NCBI GenBank assembly: GCA_002422225.1
Contig: DITX01000018.1
Span: forward strand, 40,694 to 64,304
Direction: 5' to 3'
Origin: Gammaproteobacteria bacterium UBA6173
GTDB lineage: Bacteria > Pseudomonadota > Gammaproteobacteria > Pseudomonadales > Pseudohongiellaceae
DNA length: 23,611 nt
Shown: piece after piece, positions 1 to 7,635 of the stretch
Layout of the letters: the number at the start of each line of letters is the position of its first letter
Numbering within the stretch: position 1 is the stretch's first letter
The notes under the pieces: generated by a model
What the model was told of the DNA's origin: nothing
The model's input: only the letters and a program-made list of their open reading frames with translations
Database searches by the model: none
Made by a program: the position numbers and the translations under genes

Positions 1-474
1 GTGACCGATGCATCTTCATTACCCGCAGGTGTTCACTGGCTCGAGTCTCTGCACTTGCCGCTCGACAACAACGCAGCCCCATCCACGTGGATCAATCAAA
101 CATCGCTGCGCACGACCAGTCTCTCAATACTGTCTCCGAATGGTGACTTACTGGCATTTGTTGAGCAATTTCCGGGGCAATCTCAGTTAAAACTACGCAG
201 CTTGAGCAGCCCGGATGAAAGCTGGACGGCGTTCACCTCAGCATCCCCTATCACTCACTTGCAATGGTCACCACTGGATGACGGCATACTGTTTACCCTT
301 ACGGATCAGACGCTGGTGTCCACGGCGGTATTGTCCGAGCAATCAGAATCAGATGCCGTGCCGGTAAGCAGGTTAATGTTGCTCGACTTGCATTCACTGC
401 AGGTTCGTGAGTTGTATCGTAGAGAGCAATCGACGCCTGCCGACACAACAAATAGAGCCGGCAGTCTGACTTAG
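1..474 (+). CDS. C-terminal part of a WD40/TolB-like beta-propeller protein (left-truncated)
   Basis: The reading frame is open from the first base, so its true start probably lies outside the window; the GTG at position 1 is only the first in-frame start-like codon. The 157 visible residues contain two blade-like segments of the PD40/WD40-like type: one around residues 43-70 (LSPNGDLLAFVE, then a short strand ending KLRSL) and one around 80-105 (ITHLQWSPLDDGILFTL). The tail (LMLLDLHSLQVRELYR) looks like a third blade. Such repeats occur in TolB-like proteins and in the C-termini of CadC-like membrane regulators, but no DNA-binding domain or membrane segment is visible here. The stop codon TAG overlaps the stop codon of the convergent flavoprotein gene. 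The family assignment is by blade pattern only and the function is unknown. Confidence 0.5.
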   Translation: MTDASSLPAGVHWLESLHLPLDNNAAPSTWINQTSLRTTSLSILSPNGDLLAFVEQFPGQSQLKLRSLSSPDESWTAFTSASPITHLQWSPLDDGILFTLTDQTLVSTAVLSEQSESDAVPVSRLMLLDLHSLQVRELYRREQSTPADTTNRAGSLT

Positions 475-1757
475 GAATTCAGAGGGTTACAGAGAGATTT
501 ATCGATGCCGTCAACCACTCTTAACGCACTGACTACACCATCTTCGTGGAATCCCTTGCCCCACCAGGCACCGCAAAACCAGGTGTGATTGACGCCATTG
601 ATCTCGGCCCAACGTGTTTGCGCATCAGCCCCCGTACTGGTGAAGATAGGATGAGCATAGTCATAGCGGCCAAGAATACTAGCCGGATCAATATGGTCGG
701 TATGATTGAGACTGACACAAAATTGTTGAGGGCCTGTAATACCCATCAAACGATTCATGTCGTAGGTCAATCTCGGCAAGCCGGATCGGTCCTTGCCGAG
801 GTGGTAGTTCCAACTGGCCCAGGCACGACGGTTGCGAGGCATGACTGACATATCCGTATGCAAAACAACATCATTGGCTTGATAGGGAATACTCGACAGT
901 ATCTGCTGTTCTGCGTCGCTGGCATCCGATAACAATGCCAGTGCCTGATCACTGTGGCAGGCTATCACCACTTGATCAAAAAACTCTATTCCGGCAGCAC
1001 TGCGCACTTCGATACCCTGCTCATGGCGCTTGACCGACAGGACTGCTGAGCTGAGCCTGATTTTTTCCGAAAATGAAGCAGACAAGGGCGCTAGGTAAGC
1101 TTTTGAACCACCGACCAGCGTGCGCCAGCGCGGCCGATCATGCACGTTGATCAATCCATGTTTATATAAAAATGGCAGCAGAAATTTAGTAGGGAATTCA
1201 TACATCTGTAAAAAAGGTGTAGACCAGATTGCCGAGCACATGGGCACCAGATAATAGTCCATAAACATCTCACCTAAACCATAACGCTCAACATACTGCC
1301 GGAGTGTCATGTCAGGGATGCGGTCGGCTTCAACATCCGCAATAGCCTGTTTATTAAACGCCAGAATGTCCAGCAGCATTTTGATAAAGGATGGTGACAA
1401 CAGCCTGCGACGCTGCGCAAACAAACTGTTGATCATTGCCAGCTGGCCAGTTACACCAGCATATTCCAGCCCCGAAGTTTCACAGCTGACGCCAAAGCTC
1501 ATGTCTGACTCTCGCCATTGGATGCCAAGTTCGTCCATCAACTTGATAAAATTGGGATAGGTCCAGTCGTTGTAGACGATAAAACCGGTGTCGATTGTAT
1601 GGGTTTGGCCATCAAGCTCGACGTCGATTGTTGCCGTGTGCCCGCCTAAACGGTCTGCGGCTTCAAAAACGGTGATGTCATGCTGGGCAGTTAATTTATA
1701 AGCGGCAACCAGTCCGGAAATACCCGTCCCGATAATGGCGATTCTCAAGATCAGCAT
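471..1757 (-). CDS. FAD/NAD(P)-binding amine-oxidase-like flavoprotein (COG2907 type)
   Basis: This is a predicted flavoprotein of about 428 residues. The N-terminus has the dinucleotide-binding GTGISG motif (residues 9-14), followed by the FEAADRLGGHT segment where the ADP-ribose of FAD is normally bound. The C-terminal FCGAWWGKGFHEDG block is the conserved FAD-contact end of this family. The frame is open to 1805, but the start ATG at 1757 places the Rossmann strand directly at the N-terminus as in relatives; the extra upstream residues (MFRFCRIRRH) look non-genuine. COG2907 proteins often sit beside cyclopropane-fatty-acid synthase and DUF1365 genes, but here the upstream neighbour is an acyl-CoA dehydrogenase. 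A lipid desaturase or oxidase role is therefore plausible but unproven. A 136-base gap separates it from that gene, so it may be separately transcribed. No terminator with a T-run is visible in the gap. Confidence 0.85.
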   Translation of the reverse strand: MLILRIAIIGTGISGLVAAYKLTAQHDITVFEAADRLGGHTATIDVELDGQTHTIDTGFIVYNDWTYPNFIKLMDELGIQWRESDMSFGVSCETSGLEYAGVTGQLAMINSLFAQRRRLLSPSFIKMLLDILAFNKQAIADVEADRIPDMTLRQYVERYGLGEMFMDYYLVPMCSAIWSTPFLQMYEFPTKFLLPFLYKHGLINVHDRPRWRTLVGGSKAYLAPLSASFSEKIRLSSAVLSVKRHEQGIEVRSAAGIEFFDQVVIACHSDQALALLSDASDAEQQILSSIPYQANDVVLHTDMSVMPRNRRAWASWNYHLGKDRSGLPRLTYDMNRLMGITGPQQFCVSLNHTDHIDPASILGRYDYAHPIFTSTGADAQTRWAEINGVNHTWFCGAWWGKGFHEDGVVSALRVVDGIDKSLCNPLNS

Positions 1758-1893
1758 CCTGTTGTTTAGAAAGGTATGGCGTCTGATACGACAAAACCTG
1801 AACAATGGACCAGCGTGCGCATGAATTTGGTGTCAATAAAAAGCCCGGTATTGCGTGAACGATAACGGGTTATTTTCACATCAAAGCTCGAGA

Positions 1894-3108
1894 TCAGGAA
1901 TATTGGGCCAGTTCTTTGCGAGCAATCACACGACGGTGCACTTCGTCCGGGCCATCCGCAAGACGCAGCGTGCGCTGCGAAGTCCAGAGCGCGGCCAGTG
2001 GGAAGTCCTGTGAGACACCTGCAGCACCGTGCATCTGTATTGCGCGATCAATCACGCGCAGTGCCATATTTGGCACAGCCACTTTGATCTGAGAGATGGC
2101 GTCGCGTGCAGCTTTGTTTCCGATGGCATCCATCAAGTAGGCCGCTTTAAAAACCAACAGGCGACACATCTCAATTTCAATACGGCTGTCAGCGATCACA
2201 TCGTAGTTACCACCAAGTTCTGCCAATGGCTTGCCAAACGCTTCCCGACTCAGAGCACGTTTACACATCAAGTCCAGTGCCCGCTCGGCAGCGCCGATTG
2301 AGCGCATGCAATGGTGGATACGACCGGGGCCAAGACGACCCTGAGAGATTTCGAATCCACGTCCACGACCCAGAATAATGTTTTCTATTGGTACACGAAC
2401 ATTGCTGAAGCGGATGTGCATATGACCATGTGGCGCATCATCTTTACCAAACACCTCCATCGGGCGCAGCACCGCAACGCCGGGAGCATCCATGGGGACA
2501 AGTATTTGTGACTGACGATTGTGTTTGGGCGCATCCGGATCGGTCACCACCATAACAATCATGATCTTACAGCGAGCATCACCTGCGCCGGAGATGTAGA
2601 ATTTTTCGCCATTGATGACCCATTCATCACCATCAAGCACCGCGCTTGTTGCGATATTTGTCGCATCGGACGACGCCACATCGGGCTCTGTCATTGCAAA
2701 CGCTGAGCGAATTTTGCCTTCCAGCAATGGCTTTAACCACATATCTTTTTGCTCTTGTGAGCCATAACGCTCTAACACTTCCATATTGCCAGTATCGGGT
2801 GCACTGCAGTTAAACGCTTCAGAGGCTAGGCGGCTGCGCCCCATAATTTCTGCAAGGTGTGCGTACTCTAGGTTGCTGATACCCGCGCCGCCTTGGCTTT
2901 TGGGGAGGAAAAAGTTCCAAAGCCCCAGCGCACGCGCCTTGGCCTTGAGACTTTCCATGATCTCTTCCTGGCGTGGCGTGTGAGACCAACGGTCGCCAAC
3001 ACTGACTTGCTCGTGATATTCGTGCTCAACGGCAGCCACATCAACTTCTACAAACGTGCGGATTTTTTCGCGTATTTCCTGCATTTCTTCGGAGAGACCC
3101 AGATTCAT
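1894..3108 (-). CDS. Acyl-CoA dehydrogenase (ACAD10/11-like)
   Basis: The product is a flavin-dependent acyl-CoA dehydrogenase of about 404 residues that introduces an alpha-beta double bond into an acyl-CoA. The family fold is visible in order: a helical N-domain, the AMTEPDVASSD flavin/substrate motif in the middle, the beta-domain ending FSNVRVPIENI, and the C-terminal helical domain with REAFGKPL and IQMHGAAGVSQDFPLA. The NCSAPDTGNMEVL segment resembles the ACAD10/11-like subgroup. The frame is open to an ATG at 3198 that overlaps the stop of the upstream SDR gene by one base. I prefer the ATG at 3108 because it has a GAGGAA ribosome binding site at good distance and matches usual family starts. 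Either choice leaves it in one transcript with the SDR. The substrate cannot be told from sequence; the neighbours suggest beta-oxidation-like chemistry. Confidence 0.9.
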   Translation of the reverse strand: MNLGLSEEMQEIREKIRTFVEVDVAAVEHEYHEQVSVGDRWSHTPRQEEIMESLKAKARALGLWNFFLPKSQGGAGISNLEYAHLAEIMGRSRLASEAFNCSAPDTGNMEVLERYGSQEQKDMWLKPLLEGKIRSAFAMTEPDVASSDATNIATSAVLDGDEWVINGEKFYISGAGDARCKIMIVMVVTDPDAPKHNRQSQILVPMDAPGVAVLRPMEVFGKDDAPHGHMHIRFSNVRVPIENIILGRGRGFEISQGRLGPGRIHHCMRSIGAAERALDLMCKRALSREAFGKPLAELGGNYDVIADSRIEIEMCRLLVFKAAYLMDAIGNKAARDAISQIKVAVPNMALRVIDRAIQMHGAAGVSQDFPLAALWTSQRTLRLADGPDEVHRRVIARKELAQYS

Positions 3109-3197
3109 TTTGTTTTCCTCATGTTGCACATTGTCGTCTGCGGTTTTGTACACCTGTGTGTCCATCCGCGTGACATTCGTGTTTTTCGCCAAACCCA

Positions 3198-3962
3198 TCA
3201 GCCGGTGATTGTGCCACCACCGTCAACGACCAGTGTTTGTCCCGTTGTGAAACTACCAGCATCGGACGCCAGGTAAATGGCTGCACCTGCGATTTCGTCT
3301 GGTTCACCGATGCGCCGCAGTGGGTACTTGGACACAGTTTGTTTGTAAATCTCAGGGTTTTCCCAGAGCGCGCGTGCAAAATCCGTGCGGATCAAGCCAG
3401 GAGCAATACAGTTTACCCGGATATTGTGCGACCCCCATTCAACAGCAAGATTTCTTGCCATCTGCATATCTGCCGCTTTGGAGATACCGTAGGCACCCAG
3501 CACATTACTGCCTTTTATGCCCGCAATCGACGAAACAATAATGACTGCACCGCCACCCAGTTTTGCCATGCCCGGCAAAACCATCTGACAGAGCCGGTGC
3601 GCACTGCCGATGTTTGAATTCATGATTTTGTCAAAGGCCTCGTCAGGAATGTCTTGCGAGGGACCATAAAAGGGATTCAACGCAGCATTAATAACAAGAA
3701 TATCGATTTTTCCGTAATGCTCGATGGTCTTATTTACCAGCGCCTGCAGCTGCTCTTTGTAATTGATATTGCAAGCCACGGGGAGTGCAATGCCGCCCTT
3801 GGCGTTAATTTCAGCGGCCACTTCGTCACACGCGGGTTGATTGCGACTGGAGATAACGACTTTGGCGCCCGCCTCAGCCATGCGATGAGCAATCGCCTGC
3901 CCTATTCCCTTGGTCGAGCCTGTAATCAAAGCTACTTTGCCGGTCAGATCAAACAAACTCAT
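3198..3962 (-). CDS. Short-chain dehydrogenase/reductase, SDR family
   Basis: This is a 254-residue classical SDR. The cofactor motif TGSTKGIG lies at residues 14-21, a variant of the NNAG structural motif (INAA) at 91-94, and the catalytic triad is Ser145, Tyr158 and Lys162 (YGISK). The C-terminus ends with the usual VDGGGTITG substrate-loop region. The ATG at 3962 is preceded by a GGGGGA ribosome binding site. The stop codon is followed at once by the open frame of the acyl-CoA dehydrogenase, so the two are very likely co-transcribed; the SDR may act on a hydroxyacyl-CoA, ketone or alcohol in the same pathway, which is inference. A 123-base gap with a candidate promoter and inverted repeats separates it from the RhlG-like SDR upstream. 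Confidence 0.9.
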   Translation of the reverse strand: MSLFDLTGKVALITGSTKGIGQAIAHRMAEAGAKVVISSRNQPACDEVAAEINAKGGIALPVACNINYKEQLQALVNKTIEHYGKIDILVINAALNPFYGPSQDIPDEAFDKIMNSNIGSAHRLCQMVLPGMAKLGGGAVIIVSSIAGIKGSNVLGAYGISKAADMQMARNLAVEWGSHNIRVNCIAPGLIRTDFARALWENPEIYKQTVSKYPLRRIGEPDEIAGAAIYLASDAGSFTTGQTLVVDGGGTITG

Positions 3963-4010
3963 GTCATTCCCCCGATAACACAGTCTTTGTGTCGGAAAAC
4001 GACTCCGCGC

Positions 4011-4057
4011 TCGACTGTTATAATTTTAATGAATTTTGGTCAGTCGAATCATAACAG
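4011..4057. promoter_or_regulatory. Inverted-repeat cluster with a promoter-like element before the SDR/acyl-CoA dehydrogenase pair
   Basis: The gap between the two SDR genes holds TCGACTGTTAT at 4011-4021 and its parts in inverse orientation, CAGTCGA at 4041-4047 and ATAACAG at 4051-4057. On the minus strand TATAAC (4022-4017) resembles a -10 element, and CTGACC (4043-4038) could serve as a -35, but the spacer of 15 bases is short. The arrangement would suit an operator for a TetR- or GntR-type regulator that controls the downstream SDR and acyl-CoA dehydrogenase. No regulator gene is in the window, so this is a guess from symmetry. Confidence 0.35.
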
Positions 4058-4085
4058 CGAGAGCAGTGCGTGAAAAGACCTTATC

Positions 4086-4925
4086 TCAGCGGGACGCCAT
4101 CCAATCCCGGCGCCCTTTACTGACATGCGTCCCACCATCAACTGGCAGGACAATCCCATTGGTGTAAGCCCCAGCCCGAGAAACCAGATAAATCAGCGCG
4201 CCAGCGATTTCTTCCGGCTCACCGCAGCGTCCGAGAGGACTATCCCCGGCAATATCGTCACCGTATTCTTTGAGCACGTGATCTGCCATCTTTGAGTGAA
4301 AGAATCCCGGCGCAATCGCATTGACTGTAATGCCACGCGGCCCCAGATCTACCGCCAGTGTGCGCGTGAGGTGATGCAAAGCGGCTTTACTTGCGGAATA
4401 GGCAAACGTTGGAACACGCTGGACAATCGGCACATGCAAACCATCCATGGACCCGATATTTACTACTCTGGCCGGGTTCAGCTCATTCGCAGCCATTTCA
4501 AGTAATGGCAGCAAATCCCTGGTTAACGAAAACACTGAGTTGACGTTAGTATTCATGACTTTGGCAAACGCATCGTCTGGGTATTGCTCAATGCTGGCTC
4601 CCCAGTTCGCCCCCGCATTATTGACGAGGATAGAAAGCCCCTGCGATCCAAACAGCTCGGCGGTGTAGTCACGTAAGGCCTGACGATGTTGCGCGTCAGT
4701 GACATCGGCTGCTAACGCAGAACAGTCACCAAACGCTGACAGGTAAGCCTGTGCCTCATCACATTTTGACTGCTTTCGTGATGCGATAAGCACTCTGGCG
4801 CCGCCGCGCAGCAAGGCCTCAGCCATAATCAGGCCAAGCCCACCGCTGCCGCCAGTGACCACTGCCGTTTTTCCTGCAACAGAAAACAGGTTTGGCACTT
4901 CGAATCCGGATGTTGTTTTGGCCAT
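4086..4925 (-). CDS. RhlG-like short-chain dehydrogenase/reductase
   Basis: This is a 279-residue SDR. It shows the cofactor motif TGGSGGLG at residues 24-31, NNAG at 102-105, Ser159 (NIGSM), and the Tyr176/Lys180 pair (YSASK). The serine-tyrosine spacing is longer than the usual 13 because of a short insertion. Segments such as LSAFGDC, NNAGANWGASIEQYP and NPARVVNIGS resemble the RhlG family of NADPH-dependent 3-oxoacyl reductases, recalled from Pseudomonas. The resemblance is recognised by eye and not by alignment, so RhlG-like is a subfamily hint and not an identification. It follows the CurA-type oxidoreductase gene by 5 bases, so both are surely in one operon. Its own ribosome binding site is weak, which is consistent with translational coupling. 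Confidence 0.88.
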   Translation of the reverse strand: MAKTTSGFEVPNLFSVAGKTAVVTGGSGGLGLIMAEALLRGGARVLIASRKQSKCDEAQAYLSAFGDCSALAADVTDAQHRQALRDYTAELFGSQGLSILVNNAGANWGASIEQYPDDAFAKVMNTNVNSVFSLTRDLLPLLEMAANELNPARVVNIGSMDGLHVPIVQRVPTFAYSASKAALHHLTRTLAVDLGPRGITVNAIAPGFFHSKMADHVLKEYGDDIAGDSPLGRCGEPEEIAGALIYLVSRAGAYTNGIVLPVDGGTHVSKGRRDWMASR

Positions 4926-4930
4926 GACGA

Positions 4931-5944
4931 TCAGTCCGCAATTTTTACCAGTTGCTTGCCAAAATTGCGACCACGTAACAATCCGCGGAATAGCTCCGGT
5001 GCGTTTTCAAGCCCATCGCCGATAGACTCACGATACTTGATTTTGCCAGCACTGACCCACTCCCCCAATTGCTCGGTGGTCTGCTGCCAAGTGTCTTGCC
5101 ACTCAGTCACCACAAAAAACCGGTGCTCAGGCACAACCGCTAGGGTTTTGAGGATATGGAAAGGTGTTTCTGCCTGGGTAATATCCTGATCATTGTAGTT
5201 AGAGATGTACCCGCAGATTGGGACACGTGCACCGGGATTTAATAAGGGTGCAACAGCCCGCGTCACATCTCCACCCACGTTTTCAAAATAAATATCAATA
5301 CCATCCGGACAGGCGGTTTTGAGTTTTTCGGACAAATTACCGGTCTTGTAGTCCAGGCATTCATCAAAACCGAGCTCTTCTTTCACGTAGCGACACTTTT
5401 CCTCACCGCCAGCGATGCCCACCACACGCAAGCCCTTGATTCGCGCAATCTGCCCGACTACAGACCCAACCGCACCGGATGCTGCAGCGACCACTAGCGT
5501 TTCACCGGCTTTAGGCTTGCCAACTTCCATCAACCCGTAAAAAGCGGTACGCCCTGGCATACCGACCACACCCAGATGTGCAGAAAGCGTTCCGTTTTTA
5601 AGGTCAACTTTCATGAGTCTTGGCTCATCGTCATCGGCCACAATCAAACTCTGCCATCCCATGTGTGCAGTAACATAATCGCCTTCCTTGAAACGCTCGG
5701 AGCGCGAGGCAATCACTTGCCCTACAGACTCTCCAGTCATGACATCACCAATTTGCAGGGGTTTAGCATAAGATTTCACATCATTCATACGGCCACGCAT
5801 GTAAGGATCAAGGGATAAAAACATCACTTTGATCAGAATCTGACCCGCCTCGATCGCCGGCACATCCTCTTCAACCAACTTGAAACAATCATCGCTTGGC
5901 TCACCCAAGGGACGCTTGGCCATCAACATCTTTTGATTCTTCAT
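4931..5944 (-). CDS. NADP-dependent oxidoreductase, CurA/leukotriene-B4-dehydrogenase (MDR) family
   Basis: This is a zinc-free medium-chain reductase of 337 residues, the type that reduces alpha,beta-unsaturated ketones or aldehydes with NADPH. The N-terminal GroES-like domain carries the typical SLDPYMRGRM motif, and the nucleotide-binding domain has AAASGAVGS around residues 155-163. The ENVGGD and RVPICGYIS segments are standard for the family. The frame is open to 6019, but the ATG at 5944 has a GAGGAA ribosome binding site and matches family starts. It lies 59 bases after the aminotransferase stop and 5 bases before the RhlG-like SDR, within one minus-strand operon. It is paired with an acyl-CoA dehydrogenase and two SDRs, so it could reduce an enone intermediate; the actual substrate is unknown. 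Confidence 0.9.
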   Translation of the reverse strand: MKNQKMLMAKRPLGEPSDDCFKLVEEDVPAIEAGQILIKVMFLSLDPYMRGRMNDVKSYAKPLQIGDVMTGESVGQVIASRSERFKEGDYVTAHMGWQSLIVADDDEPRLMKVDLKNGTLSAHLGVVGMPGRTAFYGLMEVGKPKAGETLVVAAASGAVGSVVGQIARIKGLRVVGIAGGEEKCRYVKEELGFDECLDYKTGNLSEKLKTACPDGIDIYFENVGGDVTRAVAPLLNPGARVPICGYISNYNDQDITQAETPFHILKTLAVVPEHRFFVVTEWQDTWQQTTEQLGEWVSAGKIKYRESIGDGLENAPELFRGLLRGRNFGKQLVKIAD

Positions 5945-6003
5945 ACCTGTTCCTCTGCTGCGTTTACGGCTGTCACACATGACTGAAGATGACAGACCCG
6001 ATC

Positions 6004-7236
6004 TCAGTTCTGCCCGCATACTAGCGCAGGCGTATTGCGCTCACAACCGGCAACAAAGGCGGCTAAAGCGTGATTCAGACGCTCAAGTCCCGCGTTCCAC
6101 TCTTCGTTTGTTAGTAATAATGATGGTAACAACCGCACCACCGCATTACGGGTAGGTGTCACCAGCAGGCCCGCGCGCTGGCACTCATCGCTTAGTGGCC
6201 ATACCTGACTGTCACGGTGCAATTCAATCGCCAACATCAGCCCTAAACCTCTCACGTCCTTGACCACCTCCGGATATGCCGCCTTCAATTGCCTGAGATC
6301 ATTCAATGCCACCTCACCAAGTGCCGCAACATGAGCTGCGACATTGTGCTCGCGCAAAAACCGTGTCACCTGCGCAGCTACTGCACATGACAAAGGATTT
6401 CCGCAATAGGTGCCACCGTGGTCGCCAAGTTCAACAGCCGAAGCCAGATTCTCTGTCATAACCAACGCGGCAAAAGGCAACCCCCCTGCGATACCTTTTC
6501 CCATCGTCAACATATCAGGCGCAACATCATAGTATTCACTCGCAAAAAACCGTCCCGTTCTGCAAAACCCAGTCTGAACCTCATCGATAATCAACAAACA
6601 CTTGTGACGGTCACAGAGTGAGCGCACATGTTTTACAAACGCTAAATCCAAACAACGAACACCCCCTTCTCCTTGAATCAACTCCACAATAACCGCAGCC
6701 ACAGTGTTGTCGATGACGAGGTCGAGATCATCACAATTATTGTATGGACTAAATTCCTGACCTGGCACCCTAGGCAGATACCTCGCACCATTTTGTGGCC
6801 CCCCTGACACAGACAACGTAGCAAGTGTCCTACCATGAAATGATCCCACCAAAGAAACCACCTTGGAACGGCCAGTAATCTTTCTGGCCAGTTTAAGTGC
6901 CGCATCATTGGCTTCTGCACCACTGTTGGCAAAGAACATCCGGCTCAATCCCGCCGGCAATACTTTTTGGAGCTCTAACATCAATTCGGCGCGCGCCGGT
7001 GAGTAAGTAAACCCCGAATTGGGATTCTGGATAATTCGAGCAGATTGCTCTTGTATTGCACTGAGCATCAGCGGATGCGAATGACCTAAACAGGTAACCC
7101 CCCATCCGGCAGTAAAATCCAGAAACTTCTCGCCGCTGACATCCCAGACCCAGACGCCTGCGCCCCGGTCAATAACAAGCGCCTGCTTTTTACAGACCTT
7201 TAAACCCAAACTATCCTCAACATCTTTGACTGACAC
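6004..7236 (-). CDS. Class III (ArgD-like) PLP-dependent aminotransferase
   Basis: This 410-residue product belongs to the acetylornithine/ornithine/4-aminobutyrate aminotransferase group. Visible landmarks are GVTCLGHSHP, the NSGAEANDAALKLAR phosphate-binding segment, SFHGRTLATLSVSG, IIDEVQTGF with the cofactor-ring aspartate, and MGKGIAGGLP, whose lysine forms the PLP Schiff base. The usual VEPIQGEGG motif reads VELIQGEGG, a Pro-to-Leu change. The start is GTG at 7236, 5 bases after an AGGAGAGG ribosome binding site; the frame is open to 7326, but that extension runs through a transcription terminator and is not credible. It is the first gene of the minus-strand run. Upstream lies a leader ORF and terminator described separately. 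ArgD itself is possible, but no other arginine genes are nearby and the neighbours are reductases, so I give no symbol. Confidence 0.88.
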   Translation of the reverse strand: MSVKDVEDSLGLKVCKKQALVIDRGAGVWVWDVSGEKFLDFTAGWGVTCLGHSHPLMLSAIQEQSARIIQNPNSGFTYSPARAELMLELQKVLPAGLSRMFFANSGAEANDAALKLARKITGRSKVVSLVGSFHGRTLATLSVSGGPQNGARYLPRVPGQEFSPYNNCDDLDLVIDNTVAAVIVELIQGEGGVRCLDLAFVKHVRSLCDRHKCLLIIDEVQTGFCRTGRFFASEYYDVAPDMLTMGKGIAGGLPFAALVMTENLASAVELGDHGGTYCGNPLSCAVAAQVTRFLREHNVAAHVAALGEVALNDLRQLKAAYPEVVKDVRGLGLMLAIELHRDSQVWPLSDECQRAGLLVTPTRNAVVRLLPSLLLTNEEWNAGLERLNHALAAFVAGCERNTPALVCGQN

Positions 7237-7298
7237 GGTTACCTCTCCTTTCCGCCCCAGAAGGAGCAGCGTTAAATAATTTTTTGAAAACTCAATGC

Positions 7299-7336
7299 AA
7301 AAAAAAACCTCTGGGGCCGGGGCCAAAGAGGTTTTT
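7299..7336 (-). terminator. Intrinsic terminator in the leader of the aminotransferase gene (candidate attenuator)
   Basis: On the minus strand AAAAACCTCT (7336-7327) pairs with AGAGGTTTTT (7312-7303), enclosing a very GC-rich loop with CCCCGGCCCC at 7322-7313. The stem is followed by an uninterrupted run of nine T residues in the transcript strand (7307-7299). It stands about 65 bases before the GTG start and downstream of a promoter, so it terminates transcripts that have not yet entered the gene, which is the hallmark of an attenuator. In the plus direction the same stem is followed by only five T residues that are part of it. Confidence 0.8.
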
Positions 7337-7370
7337 GAATTTCTGCTCTGATTGTTAGTTACATCTCAGA

Positions 7371-7493
7371 TCAACAGATAAATTCAGTCTCCCGGTCCCG
7401 GACAGACATGCGCGCACGCGCCGCACGCGCGCGGCGTGCAGCGGCTGCCGGGGCAGCAATGTGAGAACATGTATGGGCGAAACCAATGAACAT
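7371..7493 (-). CDS. Candidate Ala/Arg-rich leader peptide (40 codons) of an attenuator
   Basis: A short ORF opens with ATG at 7493 and ends with TGA at 7373-7371, about 35 bases before the terminator stem. Of 40 residues, eleven are Ala and seven are Arg, clustered in the segment AAAARRARAARAR (residues 16-28), with two more Arg at 32 and 34. The last part of the ORF (CGGGACCGGGA, 7400-7390) can pair with the GC-rich terminator loop and compete with it. Position, size and clustered codons fit a ribosome-stalling leader peptide sensing charged tRNA-Arg or tRNA-Ala. The ribosome binding site is weak (CTGGTAA), and another small start-stop (ATGATTTAA) immediately precedes the ATG. A real non-coding GC-rich palindrome is the main alternative. 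Confidence 0.5.
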   Translation of the reverse strand: MFIGFAHTCSHIAAPAAAARRARAARARMSVRDRETEFIC

Positions 7494-7527
7494 TTAAATC
7501 ATTACCAGAAAATCTGTTAGGGCCAGC

Positions 7528-7556
7528 AATTTAGTAAAATGAGTCAAGGGCGTCAA
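7528..7556 (-). promoter_or_regulatory. Sigma-70-like promoter for the leader/aminotransferase transcript
   Basis: On the minus strand TTGACG (7556-7551) matches the -35 consensus at five of six positions. It is separated by 17 bases from TAAATT (7533-7528), which matches the -10 consensus at four of six. Transcription would start near 7521, about 28 bases before the leader ORF, and would run through the leader and terminator into the aminotransferase gene. Confidence 0.5.
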
Positions 7557-7606
7557 GCAAACTTTTTGAACTAATCAACAAAGGATTTGTCTTTTATTGT
7601 AGGGTG

Positions 7607-7635
7607 CCATTCTCGCCTGCGGATTTGTGTATACT
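7607..7635 (+). promoter_or_regulatory. Weak promoter candidate for the TonB-C-like gene
   Basis: TATACT at 7630-7635 is a good -10 hexamer (five of six), but the -35 position (CCATTC, 7607-7612) is poor. A transcript would start near 7642 and have a leader of about 75 bases before the ATG at 7719. Confidence 0.3.

Noticed and set aside
1855..1879. Hairpin GTGAA-ATAAC/GTTAT-TTCAC after the acyl-CoA dehydrogenase as a terminator
   Set aside because: It has internal mismatches and no T-run in the minus direction; it is not convincing.
3237..3617. Open frames on the plus strand opposite the SDR and dehydrogenase genes
   Set aside because: They are antisense shadows with low-complexity, Cys/His-rich residues and no ribosome binding site, and they lie wholly within well-supported genes.
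7404..7462. GC-rich palindromes in the leader region as a REP element or replication signal
   Set aside because: The palindromes can be explained by repeated Ala/Arg codons (GCG/CGC) of the leader ORF, and no second copy is seen in the window.
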